DNA from: Streptomyces cathayae
Lineage (GTDB): Bacteria > Actinomycetota > Actinomycetes > Streptomycetales > Streptomycetaceae
Length of the DNA: 64,000 bases
Assembly (NCBI RefSeq): GCF_029760955.1
Contig: NZ_CP121682.1
Location: 1,736,001 to 1,800,000, forward strand
Reading direction: 5' to 3'
The notes under the pieces are model-generated. The model searched no databases, had not been told where the DNA came from, and saw only the letters and a list, made by a program, of their open reading frames with translations. A program made the translations under genes and the position numbers. Shown one piece after another: positions 26,566 to 35,832 of the stretch (the stretch's first letter is position 1; every line of letters begins with the position of its first letter).

Positions 26566-27564
26566 TCAGTTCAGCTTGAGCAATACGGTGCCGGTGCCGC
26601 CGGTCCGCGCCGCCGAGATGGCGCTCGGCAGCTCGGCGAGCGGGTAGGCGGCATGAACGGCGAGAAGGTGTGGATGCTGCGCGGCGATCTGGAGGGCGGC
26701 TCGCCGATCGGCGGCCCGGATATCTCCAGGGCGGGTCGCCCAGCGCGTGATGCTCACCGCGCGGACCTTCAGTTCCCGCATGAGCAGCTCCAACGTCGAG
26801 AGCGTCCACGGCTGCGCGGCTAGATCGCCCCAGACGACCAGCGTCCCGCCATCGTCGAGAAAGGGCAGGATCTCCCGCACGAAGGGACCGCCGTGCGCAT
26901 CGGCGATGACCGGCACCGGCCTCCCGCCGACCGCCCCCTCCAGCTCGCGCTGCCAGCCGCCGCTTCCGGAGACCACGACGGGCACGTCCGGCCAGTTTGT
27001 GTGGACCGTTGACGCAGAACGGTCACTGCGGACGACGGCGACAACGGGCCAGCCACGGTCGCGGGCCTGCTGAACGATGAGCTTGCCGACCGCGGACGCG
27101 GCCCCCGACACGAGGAGTGGAGAATCGCTCGGCGCTGCCGCGGCAGCCGTCAGCTCATCGACCGCACGGAGCACGTCACGAGAGGTGATGGTGTTGACGA
27201 GCAGGACGCTCGCCGTTTCGTCGCTGAGGGAGTCCGGGACGGCTACGGCGGCCTCGGCCGGCACGGTGATGTGCTCGGACCATGCGCCCGGGGCCGGAAA
27301 GACCGCTACCCGATCGCCGACACGGAGCGCCGGCACCGATGGACCCACCGCAGTCACCACGTCCGCCGCCTCGGTGCCCAGCCTGCGCCCCGCGGATCCG
27401 TCCGGCAGGCCGGTCTCCGTCGCGACCAGATCGCCGCGGTGGACCGGGGAGATGCTGACACGCACTTGGATTTCGTCGGCCCGAGGGGCCGGCGCCTCCG
27501 GCCGGTCCTCGATGTGTGCGACGGCTGCCGCGTCGCCCGCCCGGTAGTGGACCACGCTCTTCAT
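26566..27564 (-). CDS. Medium-chain (quinone oxidoreductase-like) reductase
   Basis: The 332-residue MDR superfamily protein has an N-terminal GroES-like domain (ADEIQVRVSISPVHRGDLVATETGLPD ... GTEAADVVTAVGPSVPALRVGDRVAVF) and a Rossmann domain (LLVSGAASAVGKLIVQQARDRGWPVVAVVRSD). No structural-zinc cysteine cluster is present, so it is the quinone oxidoreductase / enoyl reductase type that uses NADPH. It is the second gene of the operon, 107 bases after the SDR gene. Confidence 0.85.
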   Translation of the reverse strand: MKSVVHYRAGDAAAVAHIEDRPEAPAPRADEIQVRVSISPVHRGDLVATETGLPDGSAGRRLGTEAADVVTAVGPSVPALRVGDRVAVFPAPGAWSEHITVPAEAAVAVPDSLSDETASVLLVNTITSRDVLRAVDELTAAAAAPSDSPLLVSGAASAVGKLIVQQARDRGWPVVAVVRSDRSASTVHTNWPDVPVVVSGSGGWQRELEGAVGGRPVPVIADAHGGPFVREILPFLDDGGTLVVWGDLAAQPWTLSTLELLMRELKVRAVSITRWATRPGDIRAADRRAALQIAAQHPHLLAVHAAYPLAELPSAISAARTGGTGTVLLKLN

Positions 27565-27671
27565 GACGCACTCCTTGTTGCGTCGAAGCCATTGCCCTGG
27601 CGAGACGGTCGCAAGTACGCGGCTCAGACGCCCGGGAGCGTCGAATGCGTCCCGCCTCGCCGATCCGCCGC

Positions 27672-28424
27672 CTAGAGCTGTGTGACGCCGCCGTCGACGA
27701 GCAGTTCCGCGCCGGTGGTGAAACTGCTTTGATCGCCGGCCAGGTAGAGGGCGGCAGCGGCGATCTCGTCGGGACGGCCGAAGCGGCCGAGCGGGGTCGG
27801 CGGGGCGGGCTCGGCCGCGGTGGGCCGATCGTCGCGCGGAAAAGCGGCGACGAGCTCGGCCAGGCCAGGGGTCTCGACAGGGCCGGGGGTAAGAGCGTTG
27901 ACGCGGATTCCGCGGCCGGCCAGCTCAGCGGCCCAGGTGCGTGCGAGGCTGCGGACCGCGGCCTTGGAGGCGGCGTAGACGCTCAGGCCCGGGGTGGCCA
28001 GCAGGGCCGAGTTGGAAGAGATCAGTGTCACCGAGGCGCCGGCCGTCAGCAGCGGCAGCGCCTTCTGGACAGTGAAGACCGTGCCCTTGAAATTGATCGA
28101 GGCAGTGCGGTCGTACTCTTCCTCGGTGATCGTGCCGAGCGGGCTGTATTCCCCGACCCCGGCGTTGGCCACCACAATGTCCAGGCGGCCGCTGCGGTTC
28201 GCGATCTCGGCGAAGACCCGGTCGAGGTCGCCGAGATCGGAGGCATCGGCCTGGATGGCGATGCCGCGGGCGCCGACCTGCGCGACGGCGGCGTCCAGCG
28301 CGGCCTTGCGGCGCCCGGTCAGGTAGACGGTGGCGCCCTCGGCGGCGAAACGGCGGGCGATCGCCAGGCCGATGCCGCTGGAGGCGCCGGTGACGAGGGC
28401 GGTCTTGTCGTCCAGTTGTCCCAT
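27672..28424 (-). CDS. SDR family oxidoreductase
   Basis: The 250-residue classical short-chain dehydrogenase has the cofactor motif TGASSGIG (residues 12-19), NAG (NAGVGEYS), catalytic Ser in LISSNSALLATPG, and YxxxK in VYAASKAA. The C-terminus is GAELLVDGGVTQL. TGRR at the end of beta-2 favours NADP(H). The ATG at 28424 lies 21 bases from the palindromic operator; an in-frame TTG at 28436 is possible. It is the first gene of the operon. Confidence 0.9.
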   Translation of the reverse strand: MGQLDDKTALVTGASSGIGLAIARRFAAEGATVYLTGRRKAALDAAVAQVGARGIAIQADASDLGDLDRVFAEIANRSGRLDIVVANAGVGEYSPLGTITEEEYDRTASINFKGTVFTVQKALPLLTAGASVTLISSNSALLATPGLSVYAASKAAVRSLARTWAAELAGRGIRVNALTPGPVETPGLAELVAAFPRDDRPTAAEPAPPTPLGRFGRPDEIAAAALYLAGDQSSFTTGAELLVDGGVTQL

Positions 28425-28445
28425 GAGATTCTCCAATTCCTTAGT

Positions 28446-28462
28446 GTAACTATTTTGGTTAC
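28446..28462. promoter_or_regulatory. Rrf2 operator of the SDR operon
   Basis: GTAACTATTTTGGTTAC is an inverted repeat (GTAAC/GTTAC arms) ending 21 bases before the SDR start codon. The same pattern occurs before the Rrf2 gene, so this is very probably the operator of the operon. Confidence 0.75.
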
Positions 28463-28517
28463 ATCGGTGGCCGTGGAATGCGACTCCCCTCGATCAGGGG
28501 AAGTCGACGGTCCGAGG

Positions 28518-28970
28518 TCAGGCGGCTTTCAAGACGTCCCGCAGCACGTCCTCCAGCGTAGTCTTGGCCAACTCCCTGCGCAGGGCGGCCTCCACGTCGT
28601 CGTACACGGCGGTCATCGCCGGCCCGATACCGTGGCCCACGACGCACTCGGGGTCCGGTGTCGCGCGATGCAGGGCGAAGACCGGTCCCGGTTCGATCGC
28701 CCGGTAGACGTCGAGCAGGGTGATTGACGCCAGGTCCCGCGAGAGCATCCAGCCCGCCCCCGCACCCCGCCGTGAATCGGCCAGGCCGGCCTTGCGCAGC
28801 TCGCCCAGCAGGCGGCGGATCACCACTGGGTTGGTGTTGACGCTCGTCGCGATCTGCTCGGAGGTGGCGACCTCGTGGCCACGCCGCTGATACAGCCCGA
28901 TCCATGTCAGGGTGTGCGCCGCGATGGTCAGCCTGCTGTTGGCGCTCACGTCGGACTCCACCTCCCTCAC
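28518..28970 (-). CDS. Rrf2 family transcriptional regulator
   Basis: The 150-residue protein has an N-terminal winged helix (RLTIAAHTLTWIGLY ... VATSEQIATSVNTNPVVIRRLLGELRKAGLADSRRGAGAGWML) typical of Rrf2. It has a single cysteine (Cys109), so it lacks the three-Cys cluster of Fe-S members such as IscR. It is more like the thiol-based or ligand-sensing YwnA/CymR type. The operator before its own gene and another before the adjacent SDR operon suggest autoregulated repression of the downstream oxidoreductases. The signal could be oxidative or electrophile stress. Confidence 0.9.
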   Translation of the reverse strand: MREVESDVSANSRLTIAAHTLTWIGLYQRRGHEVATSEQIATSVNTNPVVIRRLLGELRKAGLADSRRGAGAGWMLSRDLASITLLDVYRAIEPGPVFALHRATPDPECVVGHGIGPAMTAVYDDVEAALRRELAKTTLEDVLRDVLKAA

Positions 28971-28985
28971 CCCTCGGGTTTAGTC

Positions 28986-29002
28986 GTAACTATAGCTGTT
29001 AC
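28986..29002. promoter_or_regulatory. Rrf2 autoregulatory operator
   Basis: GTAACTATAGCTGTTAC lies 15 bases upstream of the Rrf2 start. Like the site at 28446, it has GTAACTAT and GTTAC, and both are preceded by TTAGT and followed by A. The spacing of the two arms is identical. Confidence 0.75.
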
Positions 29003-29040
29003 AACCCCTACGCGGCAAGTCCTGCGGGGCTGGCTGGACC

Positions 29041-29169
29041 GGCCTCGTCAAGGAGCACGCCACCCGCGAGCACACCATCGCCGAGTTCTTCTCCGTCAGC
29101 CGGGCCACCGTCCATCGAGTCCTGGCACGCACCCAGGGCCAGCACCAAACAGAAGCCGAACGGCGGTAG
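29041..29169 (+). pseudogene. Resolvase C-terminal (HTH) fragment
   Basis: The frame GLVKEHATREHTIAEFFSVSRATVHRVLARTQGQ, ending at TAG 29167, is the DNA-binding helix-turn-helix tail of a Tn3-type resolvase or invertase. The catalytic domain is missing. It faces the Tn3 transposase remnant and was probably its resolvase. Confidence 0.6.
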
Positions 29170-29246
29170 GACCCCGCCAACCTACCGGCGGGTCAGGTGT
29201 CCCCTGGTGTCTGAGCCAGTGGGACTCCAGGGCCGACTTCTCCTGA

Positions 29247-30470
29247 TCATGCAGCCTGGCCGTAGCCGTCCGGGGCGGGCGGGTCGTTGCCTCGGAGCGG
29301 GCTGAAGTCGACGTCCAGGTGCGGGTCGTACGCCTCGGGCTGGATGCCGAGTTCGTGGGTGGAGTACTCGCCGAAGCGGCGGATGTGCTCGGTCAAGTAC
29401 GGCGAGATGTGGGCCAGGTCCTCAGGGGCGATGATGTAGCCCTCCTCCTGGAGCTGGCGCACGATCTCGGCGATGTCCAGGGCGTTGTGGAAGATCACCG
29501 CGTTCGTGAGCAGGGCGTTGAACTTCACGGTCTTCTCCTGCTCGACGGGGTCGTTGTCGGTGATGACGCCGCCGTTGCCGAAGCCGATCCACTGGGAGAA
29601 GCCGTTGAACGCCTCGACCTTGTTCGTGGCGGCGGTCACCCGCCGGCGCAGCGGGGCGTCCGAGAGGTAGCGCAGCAGCTGGACGGTGCGGATGACGCGG
29701 CCGACCTCGCGGAAGGCCGTGTATGTCGCGTTCTTGCGTGAGCCCGCCCGCAGGCGCCGCAGCAGCAGCGTGGAGGAGATGGCGCCCTCGCGCACGGAGA
29801 CGGCCACCCGCATCAGGTGCCGGACCTGGGACTCGATCAGGTCGAAGTCGATGACGTTGCGGCCCGGCTCCCCGAACAAGGCGTCGATGTGCACGTACTC
29901 GGCTCTCTTCGTGGGCCGGTAGAAGGTCAGGTCCTTCCAGTTCCTGATCCTGGGCATCAGGTCGAAGCCCAGCAGGTGCGCGAGCGCGAAGACAGGGAAG
30001 CTCTGGCCCTGCGTATCCGCGTGCACGGTGGTCGGTTTCAGCTCGGAGGTGTTCTTGAGCAGGCCCTCGATGATGTAGACGGCCTCCCACACCCCGCACG
30101 GGATGAAGTGCGTGAACAGCGCGATGTAGGTGTCGGAGATGTGGTGGTAGGCGATGCCGCCCGGCTTGCCGTACCGCACGGACGTCTCAGACAGCAGATT
30201 GTTGAGGTAGGTGTCCATGTGGGTGCCGTCCGCGGCGACCGCGGAGCCGTCGCCCCACGCCTGGGAGATGTCCAGGCGGGCGTGCGCATTGACCAGGTCG
30301 GCGATCGCCTCGTCGAGCGTCGGGATGGAGAAGTGCCGGTTCGCGGACAGCGACAGCTCGTGCCCGCTGACACCGGGGATGTGGCGGGCGGCCTCGTAGG
30401 GGCCCATGTTGGTGCCCTTGACGAACGTGGTGATCACGTACCGGCCGAAGGGGTCCTTCAGCTTCGGAGG
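29247..30470 (-). pseudogene. Tn3-family transposase, C-terminal fragment
   Basis: About 405 residues of the DDE_Tnp_Tn3 domain remain: KLKDPFGRYVITTFVKGTNMGPYEAARHI, HADTQGQSFPVFALAHLLGFDLMPRIRNWKDLTFYRP, and WIGFGNGGVITDNDPVEQEKTVKFNALLTNAVIFHN. The N-terminal half is missing because the IS3 element begins at about 30475. It is a different lineage from the 15.8-kb transposase. The frame itself is intact to its stop. Confidence 0.85.
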
Positions 30471-30536
30471 GCCTCCCCCTGAGTGGTGGACACCCTGACG
30501 CCGACCCCGGTGGGGGTCGGGAGAGGGTGACCGATT

Positions 30537-30890
30537 ATGGTGATGAAGGTCTATTCGCCCGAGTTCAAGGCCGATGCCGTGGCCCTGTTCCACTCGGACC
30601 CCGATCTCACGATCGCGCAGACCGCGCGTGACCTGGGGATCAATGCGGAGACCCTGCGGAACTGGATCCGCGCCGACCGCGTCCGCGGCGGCAGCACCAC
30701 CGGCATGACCAGGAAGAACGTGACCAGCACCACCCCGGCCTCCGAGGCCACCCGCGAGGAGCTCGAAGCCCGCCTCCAGGCTCTGGAGGCCGAGCTGAAG
30801 GCCGCCCGCAAGGAGAACGCCACCCTCGCCACCGAGCGGGACATCCTGCGCAAGGCGACGAAGTTTTTCGCCTCGGAGATGACCTGGTAG
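30537..30890 (+). CDS. IS3 OrfA
   Basis: The 117-residue product MVMKVYSPEFKADAVALFHSD is close to the OrfA at 9.8 kb. It has a helix-turn-helix (TIAQTARDLGINAETLRNWIRAD) and a coiled coil (ELEARLQALEAELKAARKENATLATERDILRKA). Its AAGTTTTTC run is a probable -1 slippage site. In the uninterrupted element, the -1 frame would run on into orfB, which has no start codon of its own. The TAG stop is part of the ISAzo13 target duplication. Confidence 0.9.
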   Translation: MVMKVYSPEFKADAVALFHSDPDLTIAQTARDLGINAETLRNWIRADRVRGGSTTGMTRKNVTSTTPASEATREELEARLQALEAELKAARKENATLATERDILRKATKFFASEMTW

Positions 30891-32663
30891 GGAGCCGTAA
30901 TTTAACTACTGCTTGAGTTGATCTCATTGTCGTGGTGCTCGATCACGCGCTTCAAGGCTTCGAGCGTGCGGGGAGGGCGGGTCCGGCGGAAGACGAGGAC
31001 TCTGGCGAGTTCGGGGCCGGCGAATGCCAGCATGGGCTTGGACCTCCCGGCGTGGTAACTCAGCACGTTGCGCTTGCGGCCCATCAGCTCGGCCGCGAGG
31101 GTCAAGGTGACGGTGTTGCGGCTGCGGAGCACGGCGGTCAGGACGCGGTGGCGGTGATCGAGGGTGCCGAAGCCGGGGTTACGGCCGCGGCCGTCCCTGC
31201 CTGCGCTCTGGCGTTCGGCTTCGGTCAGGATCTGTTGGCACGGCTCGAGGTGGAGCACGAGCTGTTCGAACTGTTCTCGGGGCATGCCCGTGAGTGCGGG
31301 ATGGGTGAGGAGGAAGGTAGCCTCGGCCGGCACCGGAGGTCCCGACTCGTCGCGTGGATCTTCCGGAAGCTGCTGGTCGGGATCCTGTGGGGCGATGGTG
31401 TAGTTCCACTCGCCGTGGAACTCGTCCCGCTCGACCCGCCGCTCGACGCCCTTGCGTTCAGCTCGGGTGAGTGCGCGGCCGGTGGGGTACGCATTCTCGT
31501 CCAGCACGGCCTGGACCGTCAGTCCGGTGCTGGTGCGGGTGGCCGAGATGGTCTCCAGCAGCACCTCGTAGCTGGTCAGCGGCTGCCCACGCAAGCTGTG
31601 AGTGATCCGGGAGAACAGCCGGTGTTCCACTTTGTTCCATTTTGAAGTACCCGGCGGGAAGTGCATGACGGTGATGCTCAGCCCGCACTCGTCGGCGAAG
31701 TCGGCCAGGCCCATCTTGAACAGGCGGGAGTCGGCCGAGTTGGCCCCTCCGGCATCGGCGGTGACCAGCAAGCGGTCCACTCCGGGGTAGTCAAGGCATC
31801 CTTGGACCTTCCACCAGCGGCGCAGGGACTCCACCGCGAAGGCGGCGGTGTTGCGGTCGGTGCCCACATTCACCCAGCCGCTGTCGCGCCCCAGGTCGTA
31901 GATGCCGTACGGGATGGCGACCGGGGTGTCGGGGTCGACGAAGTCGTGGTCCGGGGCGGTGATCGGCTGGCCTTTGGGGCGGTAGGTGCGGCCGGGCCGG
32001 GCGAAGTCGCCGATGGGTTCCTTCTGCTTCGTATCCACACTCACCACCGGCAGGCCCTCAGCCAGGAAGCGTTCGGCGGCGGAGTTGATGTGCCGGAACT
32101 GGGCGTCGCGGTCGGGCACCTGACTACCGGACCGGGTCTTGGCCATACCCTGCAGGCTGAATCCCATCGCACGCAGCAGGCCGCCGACCACTGGGGCGCT
32201 GACCGGATGACCGGCATCGGTCAACTCCCGGGACAAGTCCCGCAGCGAGGCAGTGGTCCAGCGCAGCGGGGACACCGGATCACCCACCTCACGCGGCTCG
32301 ATCAACAGCTCGAGAGCCGCCACCAGACCGGGGTCGCGCTCGGCGGCAGACTTGCGCCCGCCGCCGGGTCTGCGCACCCGCCCCAACGCCTTTGCTCCGC
32401 CCGCGAGTTCCTCACGCCCTCGTGCAACAGTCGACTCCGAGACCTCCGCCAGCCTGGCCACGGCCGCGATCCCACCATGCCCCAGCGCCTCGGCCTCGGA
32501 AGCCAGATACAAACGGCGCTGCCGCTCATCCAGATGCGGCAGCACCACCGCGAACTTCGCATCCAGCACCGCCAGGACTTCTTCCGGAATCGTCACGACA
32601 GCCCAACTACCACACAGAGCCGAGGCATTGGACCGAATCCGGCAGTAGTTAAATTACGGCTCC
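30891..32663 (-). mobile_element. ISAzo13-family insertion sequence
   Basis: This is a 1773-base element with perfect 22-base terminal inverted repeats (30891-30912 and 32642-32663) beginning GGAGCCGTAATTTAAC. TAG flanks it on both sides (30888-30890 and 32664-32666), a 3-base target duplication. It carries one transposase gene. It is inserted exactly at the orfA stop of an IS3 element. Confidence 0.9.
30902..32596 (-). CDS. ISAzo13-family transposase
   Basis: The 564-residue product has an N-terminal region with a helix-turn-helix (GGIAAVARLAEVSESTVARGREEL) and GRVRRPGGGRK, then a DDE core. The acids are in LPVVSVDTKQKE, LLVTADAGGANSADSR and KWNKVEHRLFSRI, so the triad is complete. It starts at GTG 32596, and its stop lies inside the right inverted repeat region. 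There are no frameshifts, so it is probably functional. Confidence 0.9.
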   Translation of the reverse strand: MTIPEEVLAVLDAKFAVVLPHLDERQRRLYLASEAEALGHGGIAAVARLAEVSESTVARGREELAGGAKALGRVRRPGGGRKSAAERDPGLVAALELLIEPREVGDPVSPLRWTTASLRDLSRELTDAGHPVSAPVVGGLLRAMGFSLQGMAKTRSGSQVPDRDAQFRHINSAAERFLAEGLPVVSVDTKQKEPIGDFARPGRTYRPKGQPITAPDHDFVDPDTPVAIPYGIYDLGRDSGWVNVGTDRNTAAFAVESLRRWWKVQGCLDYPGVDRLLVTADAGGANSADSRLFKMGLADFADECGLSITVMHFPPGTSKWNKVEHRLFSRITHSLRGQPLTSYEVLLETISATRTSTGLTVQAVLDENAYPTGRALTRAERKGVERRVERDEFHGEWNYTIAPQDPDQQLPEDPRDESGPPVPAEATFLLTHPALTGMPREQFEQLVLHLEPCQQILTEAERQSAGRDGRGRNPGFGTLDHRHRVLTAVLRSRNTVTLTLAAELMGRKRNVLSYHAGRSKPMLAFAGPELARVLVFRRTRPPRTLEALKRVIEHHDNEINSSSS

Positions 32664-32665
32664 TA

Positions 32666-33553
32666 GGCCGCTGCCGGTTCATCGAGGATCATCGCCAGAC
32701 CTACCCGGTCCAGCGGCTGTGCCAGGTCCTCGACGTCCACCGTTCCAGCTACTACAAGTGGCGCCAGGGCCGTGAGGCCCGCGCCGCGCGGGAGCGCGAG
32801 GACGAGGCCCTGGCCGAGAAAATCACCACCATCCACGCCGAGTCCGACCAGGCGTACGGGGCTCCGCGTGTCACGGCCGAGCTCCGTGACACGCACGGCA
32901 TGGAGATCAACGAGAAGAAGGTCGCCCGCGTGATGCGCAAGTTCCGCATCATCGGCACGCACCTGCGCAAGAAGGTCCGCACGACCGTGCCCGAGCCGTC
33001 GGCGACGCCGGTCCCGGACCTGTTCAAACGGGACTTCACCGCGCCGGAGGCGAACCTGAAGTACATGGGTGATGTGACGTATCTCCCCGTCGGAGACGGC
33101 GAGTTCCTCTATCTCGCCACGGTCATCGACTGTTCCTCCCGCCGCGTGGTGGGCTGGTCGATCGCCGTCCACATGCGCACCGACCTGGTCGCCGATGCAC
33201 TGACCATGGCCGCCGCGACCCGTGGCAGCCTGGCCGGCGCGATCTTCCACAGCGATCACGGAGCCCAGTACGCTTCACGTCAATTCGCCGACCTCTGGGC
33301 CGAGTTGGGTGTCACTCAGTCCATGGGCGCGGTCGGTACGAGCGCGGACAACGCCGCCTGCGAGTCCTTCCACGCCTCCTTGAAACGGGAGATCCTCAAG
33401 GGCACCCGCCGCTTCGCCGGAGCGGACATCTGCCGACGGACGGTCTTTCGCTGGCTCGCCCGATACAACACCTGGCGCCGGCACTCCGCCAACGGACAGC
33501 TCAGCCCCGTCGACTACGAACGGCGATCGCGTACGCTCGCACTTGCCGCATAA
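32666..33553 (+). pseudogene. IS3 OrfB separated from OrfA by ISAzo13
   Basis: The 295-codon frame GRCRFIEDHRQTYPVQRLCQVLDVHRSS ... ends TLALAA. It contains the rve core with acids in YMGDVTYL, FHSDHGAQYAS and SADNAACESF. In the ancestral element it was fused to orfA by -1 frameshift. Now the ISAzo13 insertion separates them, so no transposase can be made unless an internal start is used. Confidence 0.85.
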
Positions 33554-33596
33554 CAAGATGAAACGGTGTCCACCCTTCGGGTGGAAGTCCCGTTCA

Positions 33597-34002
33597 CGCG
33601 CCGCTCGTCCAGGAGGGCCAGAGCCGTCGCATGATCCTCGGGCTCGACCCCACGTCCGTCGCCGTGCAGACAGGCCGCGGTGGCCGCCGCGGCGGCGTCG
33701 ATCCGGTCGTTCTTGCGTCGCCCGCCACGGGAAAGCTCCCGCACCCGGCTGGTCGCAGACGCGGGCACATCGACAACGCTCTCACCACGGGCGATGAGCC
33801 ACTGGGCCAGGTGCCGGCCCAGGCCCTTGGCGTTCTCGACGGCCCACTTCCGCTGGGGCCATCGCCTGGCCCAAGTCAGCAGCCTCCGGTACTCGGGCAG
33901 GCTCGCCTCGATCCGGATCGAGGCGAGTTGCCGGTTCGACGACGGATCAACAGCGGTGGCCGTATGCGTGGATTTGTGGGGGTCGACTCCGAGCAGTATC
34001 AC
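33597..34002 (-). pseudogene. IS110-family transposase, N-terminal fragment
   Basis: The frame from GTG 34002 (VILLGVDPHKSTHTATAVD) has the DEDD catalytic start of IS110 transposases: Asp of GVDPHK, Glu in WAVENAKG, and the RRKNDRIDAAAAA motif with two more acids. It breaks off after LLDERR at the IS3 end. GAAGGGA lies before the GTG. The C-terminal transposase_20 domain is gone, so it is inactive. Confidence 0.85.
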
Positions 34003-34247
34003 GGGATGATTCCCTTCGGTCGGGCAGCGGGGCATCCGCGGCCGACACGCCGACTTCCGGAACCGACACCGGATACATGCCTCTGTTGAGTCAGACCGCG
34101 GACGGGCACCGGGTCGGTGGCATACCCCGGGAGAGCCAGCCCAGAAGGGCGACAGGCGGTTCACGAGCCATCCGGCCCGATGCCCTGTCGGAACGCTACG
34201 AGCGGCCAACCCGACCGCGCTCCGCTACGGACATGTAAGTCGGCGGT

Positions 34248-34840
34248 TCACGGCAGAGCGGTCGGCCACGTCACGGTCCGCACGGTGGTGAGGGGCGAGA
34301 AACGGTGGGAGCGGGCCGTCTCCCGGGCCACCGGGTCGACGTCCCGCACGCCGTAGAGAACCTGGAGGAGCACCTGCCAGAACGTCGCGTAGATGACGAG
34401 GACCAGGGTCGACTTCATGTCGGTGCCCCAGAGCAGGACGGCGAGCGGGATGAGGGCGACCGATGGTATGGGCCGGAGGAACTCGATCGTCGAGTTCGTC
34501 GCCGCCCTGACGACCGGGATGCTGCCGATGACGATCCCGAGGACGACGCCGGCGACCAGGGCGATGGTGAGGCCGATGGCCCAGCCGGTCAGCGTCGCCC
34601 CCAGCGCCGCCCAGAAAGTCTGGGTCCCTGCCTGCTGGGCGAGGGCCGACACCATGGAGCTGAAGGGCGGCAGGAACCGCTCGTCGACGAACCCGACGCG
34701 AGGGACGAGCTCGAGGACGACGACGAGCGTGAGCAGGCCGAGGTCCCCGAGGACGCCGGCGGGGACGTGTCGTCCCCCCGGCCCTGCGGCGTCGGGCCGG
34801 GGGGCCGCTCGCGCGACTCGATCGTGGTGGCGGTCGTCAT
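34248..34840 (-). pseudogene. SsuC/TauC-type ABC permease, frameshifted and truncated
   Basis: The ATG at 34840 overlaps the amidohydrolase stop (ATGA) and starts MTTATTIESRERP, but this frame is not membrane-like further on. The permease sequence (VLGDLGLLTLVVVLELVPRVGFVDERFLPPFSSM, then ALGATLTGWAIGLTIALVAGVVLGIVIG and FLRPIPSVALIPLAVLLWG) is in another frame, which suggests a one-base change in a G-rich run near 34780. The C-terminal end is cut at WPTALP. The EAA-loop region is incomplete, so the importer is dead. Confidence 0.75.
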
Positions 34841-35832
34841 CAGGACACCACCTGGTTGATGATGTCGAGCTTCTGGTCGGTCAGCTTCTCCTCAGCGGCC
34901 GGCGTGGCCGGCGTCTCGGGGCTGTCCTTGTTGATGCCCGCCCGGTCCAGGCCGAGGACGCGAATGGCGTTCTCCCGCAGGATGAGCGGCTCGGCCTCCG
35001 GCTTGACGTCGAGCGTCTCGAAGTCCGCCAGCCACCGCTCCGGCGTGATGAGGGGGTAGTCGGTGCCGAACAGCGTTTTGTGGCGCAGCATCCCGGAGGC
35101 GGCCCGGACGAGCTCCGTGGGGAAGTACTTCGGCGACCAGCCCGACAGCTCGAGATAGATGTTGGCCTTGTGCGTGGCCATCGAGATCGCCTCGGCCTGC
35201 CACGGCACCGACGGGTGCGCGAGGATCACCGTCAGTCCGGGGAAGTCGGCGGCGACGTCGTCGAGCAGGAGCGGGTTGGAGTAGCGCAGCTTGATGCCCC
35301 GACCGCCGGGCAGGCCGGCACCGATGCCGTTCTGGCCCGTGTGGAACAGGGCTGGGACGCCGAGCTCCTCGAGGGCCTCCCACAGCGGGTAGTGGGCCGA
35401 GTCGTCCGGGCTGAAGCCCTGCAGGCTCGGGTGGAACTTGAAGCCGGCGACACCGTGCTCCTCGACGAGGCGACGCGCCTGCGTGACGGCGTCGGCGCCC
35501 CGGCACGGGTCGACCGAGCCGAAGGGGATCAGGACGTCGGCGTGCCTGGCGGCCTCCGCCGCGATCCACTCGCTCGAGATCGGCGGGTGCCCCAGGGCCG
35601 TGCCCGCGTCGACGGTGAAGACGACGGCGGCCATGCCGAGGCCTCGGTAGGTCTCCGCGATCTGGTCGATTGTCGGGGTCCGGCCGTGGTCGCCCTTGAA
35701 GTAGGCGGCGGAGGCGTTGATCAGCTCCTCGTCCATGGAGAGGTGGCCGTGGTCGTCGACCTCGATGTGGACGTGCAGGTCGATGGCGCGAAGGGCGGGC
35801 AGGTCGAGGCCCGCGCCGGTGAAGCGGGTCAT
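34840..35832 (-). CDS. Amidohydrolase family metal-dependent hydrolase
   Basis: The 330-residue TIM-barrel protein starts IDLHVHIEVDD (the HxH metal site). It has VAGFKFHPSLQGF, PALFHTGQNG, LTVILAHPSVPW and LFGTDYPLITPERW with the late metal-binding Asp, as in the ACMSD / 4-oxalomesaconate hydratase-like amidohydrolases. It is coupled to AACS upstream (4-base overlap) and to the broken permease downstream. It could hydrate or decarboxylate a ring-cleavage product; the substrate is unknown. Confidence 0.85.
   Translation of the reverse strand: MTRFTGAGLDLPALRAIDLHVHIEVDDHGHLSMDEELINASAAYFKGDHGRTPTIDQIAETYRGLGMAAVVFTVDAGTALGHPPISSEWIAAEAARHADVLIPFGSVDPCRGADAVTQARRLVEEHGVAGFKFHPSLQGFSPDDSAHYPLWEALEELGVPALFHTGQNGIGAGLPGGRGIKLRYSNPLLLDDVAADFPGLTVILAHPSVPWQAEAISMATHKANIYLELSGWSPKYFPTELVRAASGMLRHKTLFGTDYPLITPERWLADFETLDVKPEAEPLILRENAIRVLGLDRAGINKDSPETPATPAAEEKLTDQKLDIINQVVS

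Larger units (their letters stand above)
30475..33590 (+). mobile_element. IS3-family element interrupted by ISAzo13
   Basis: This element is related to the one at 8890-10222 but in the opposite orientation. The ends contain GTGGACACC and its complement (near 30485 and 33566). orfA is whole, and orfB is displaced by the ISAzo13 insertion. The left flank is a Tn3 transposase and the right flank an IS110 transposase, so the element no longer sits in one target gene. The outer boundaries are approximate. Confidence 0.7.
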
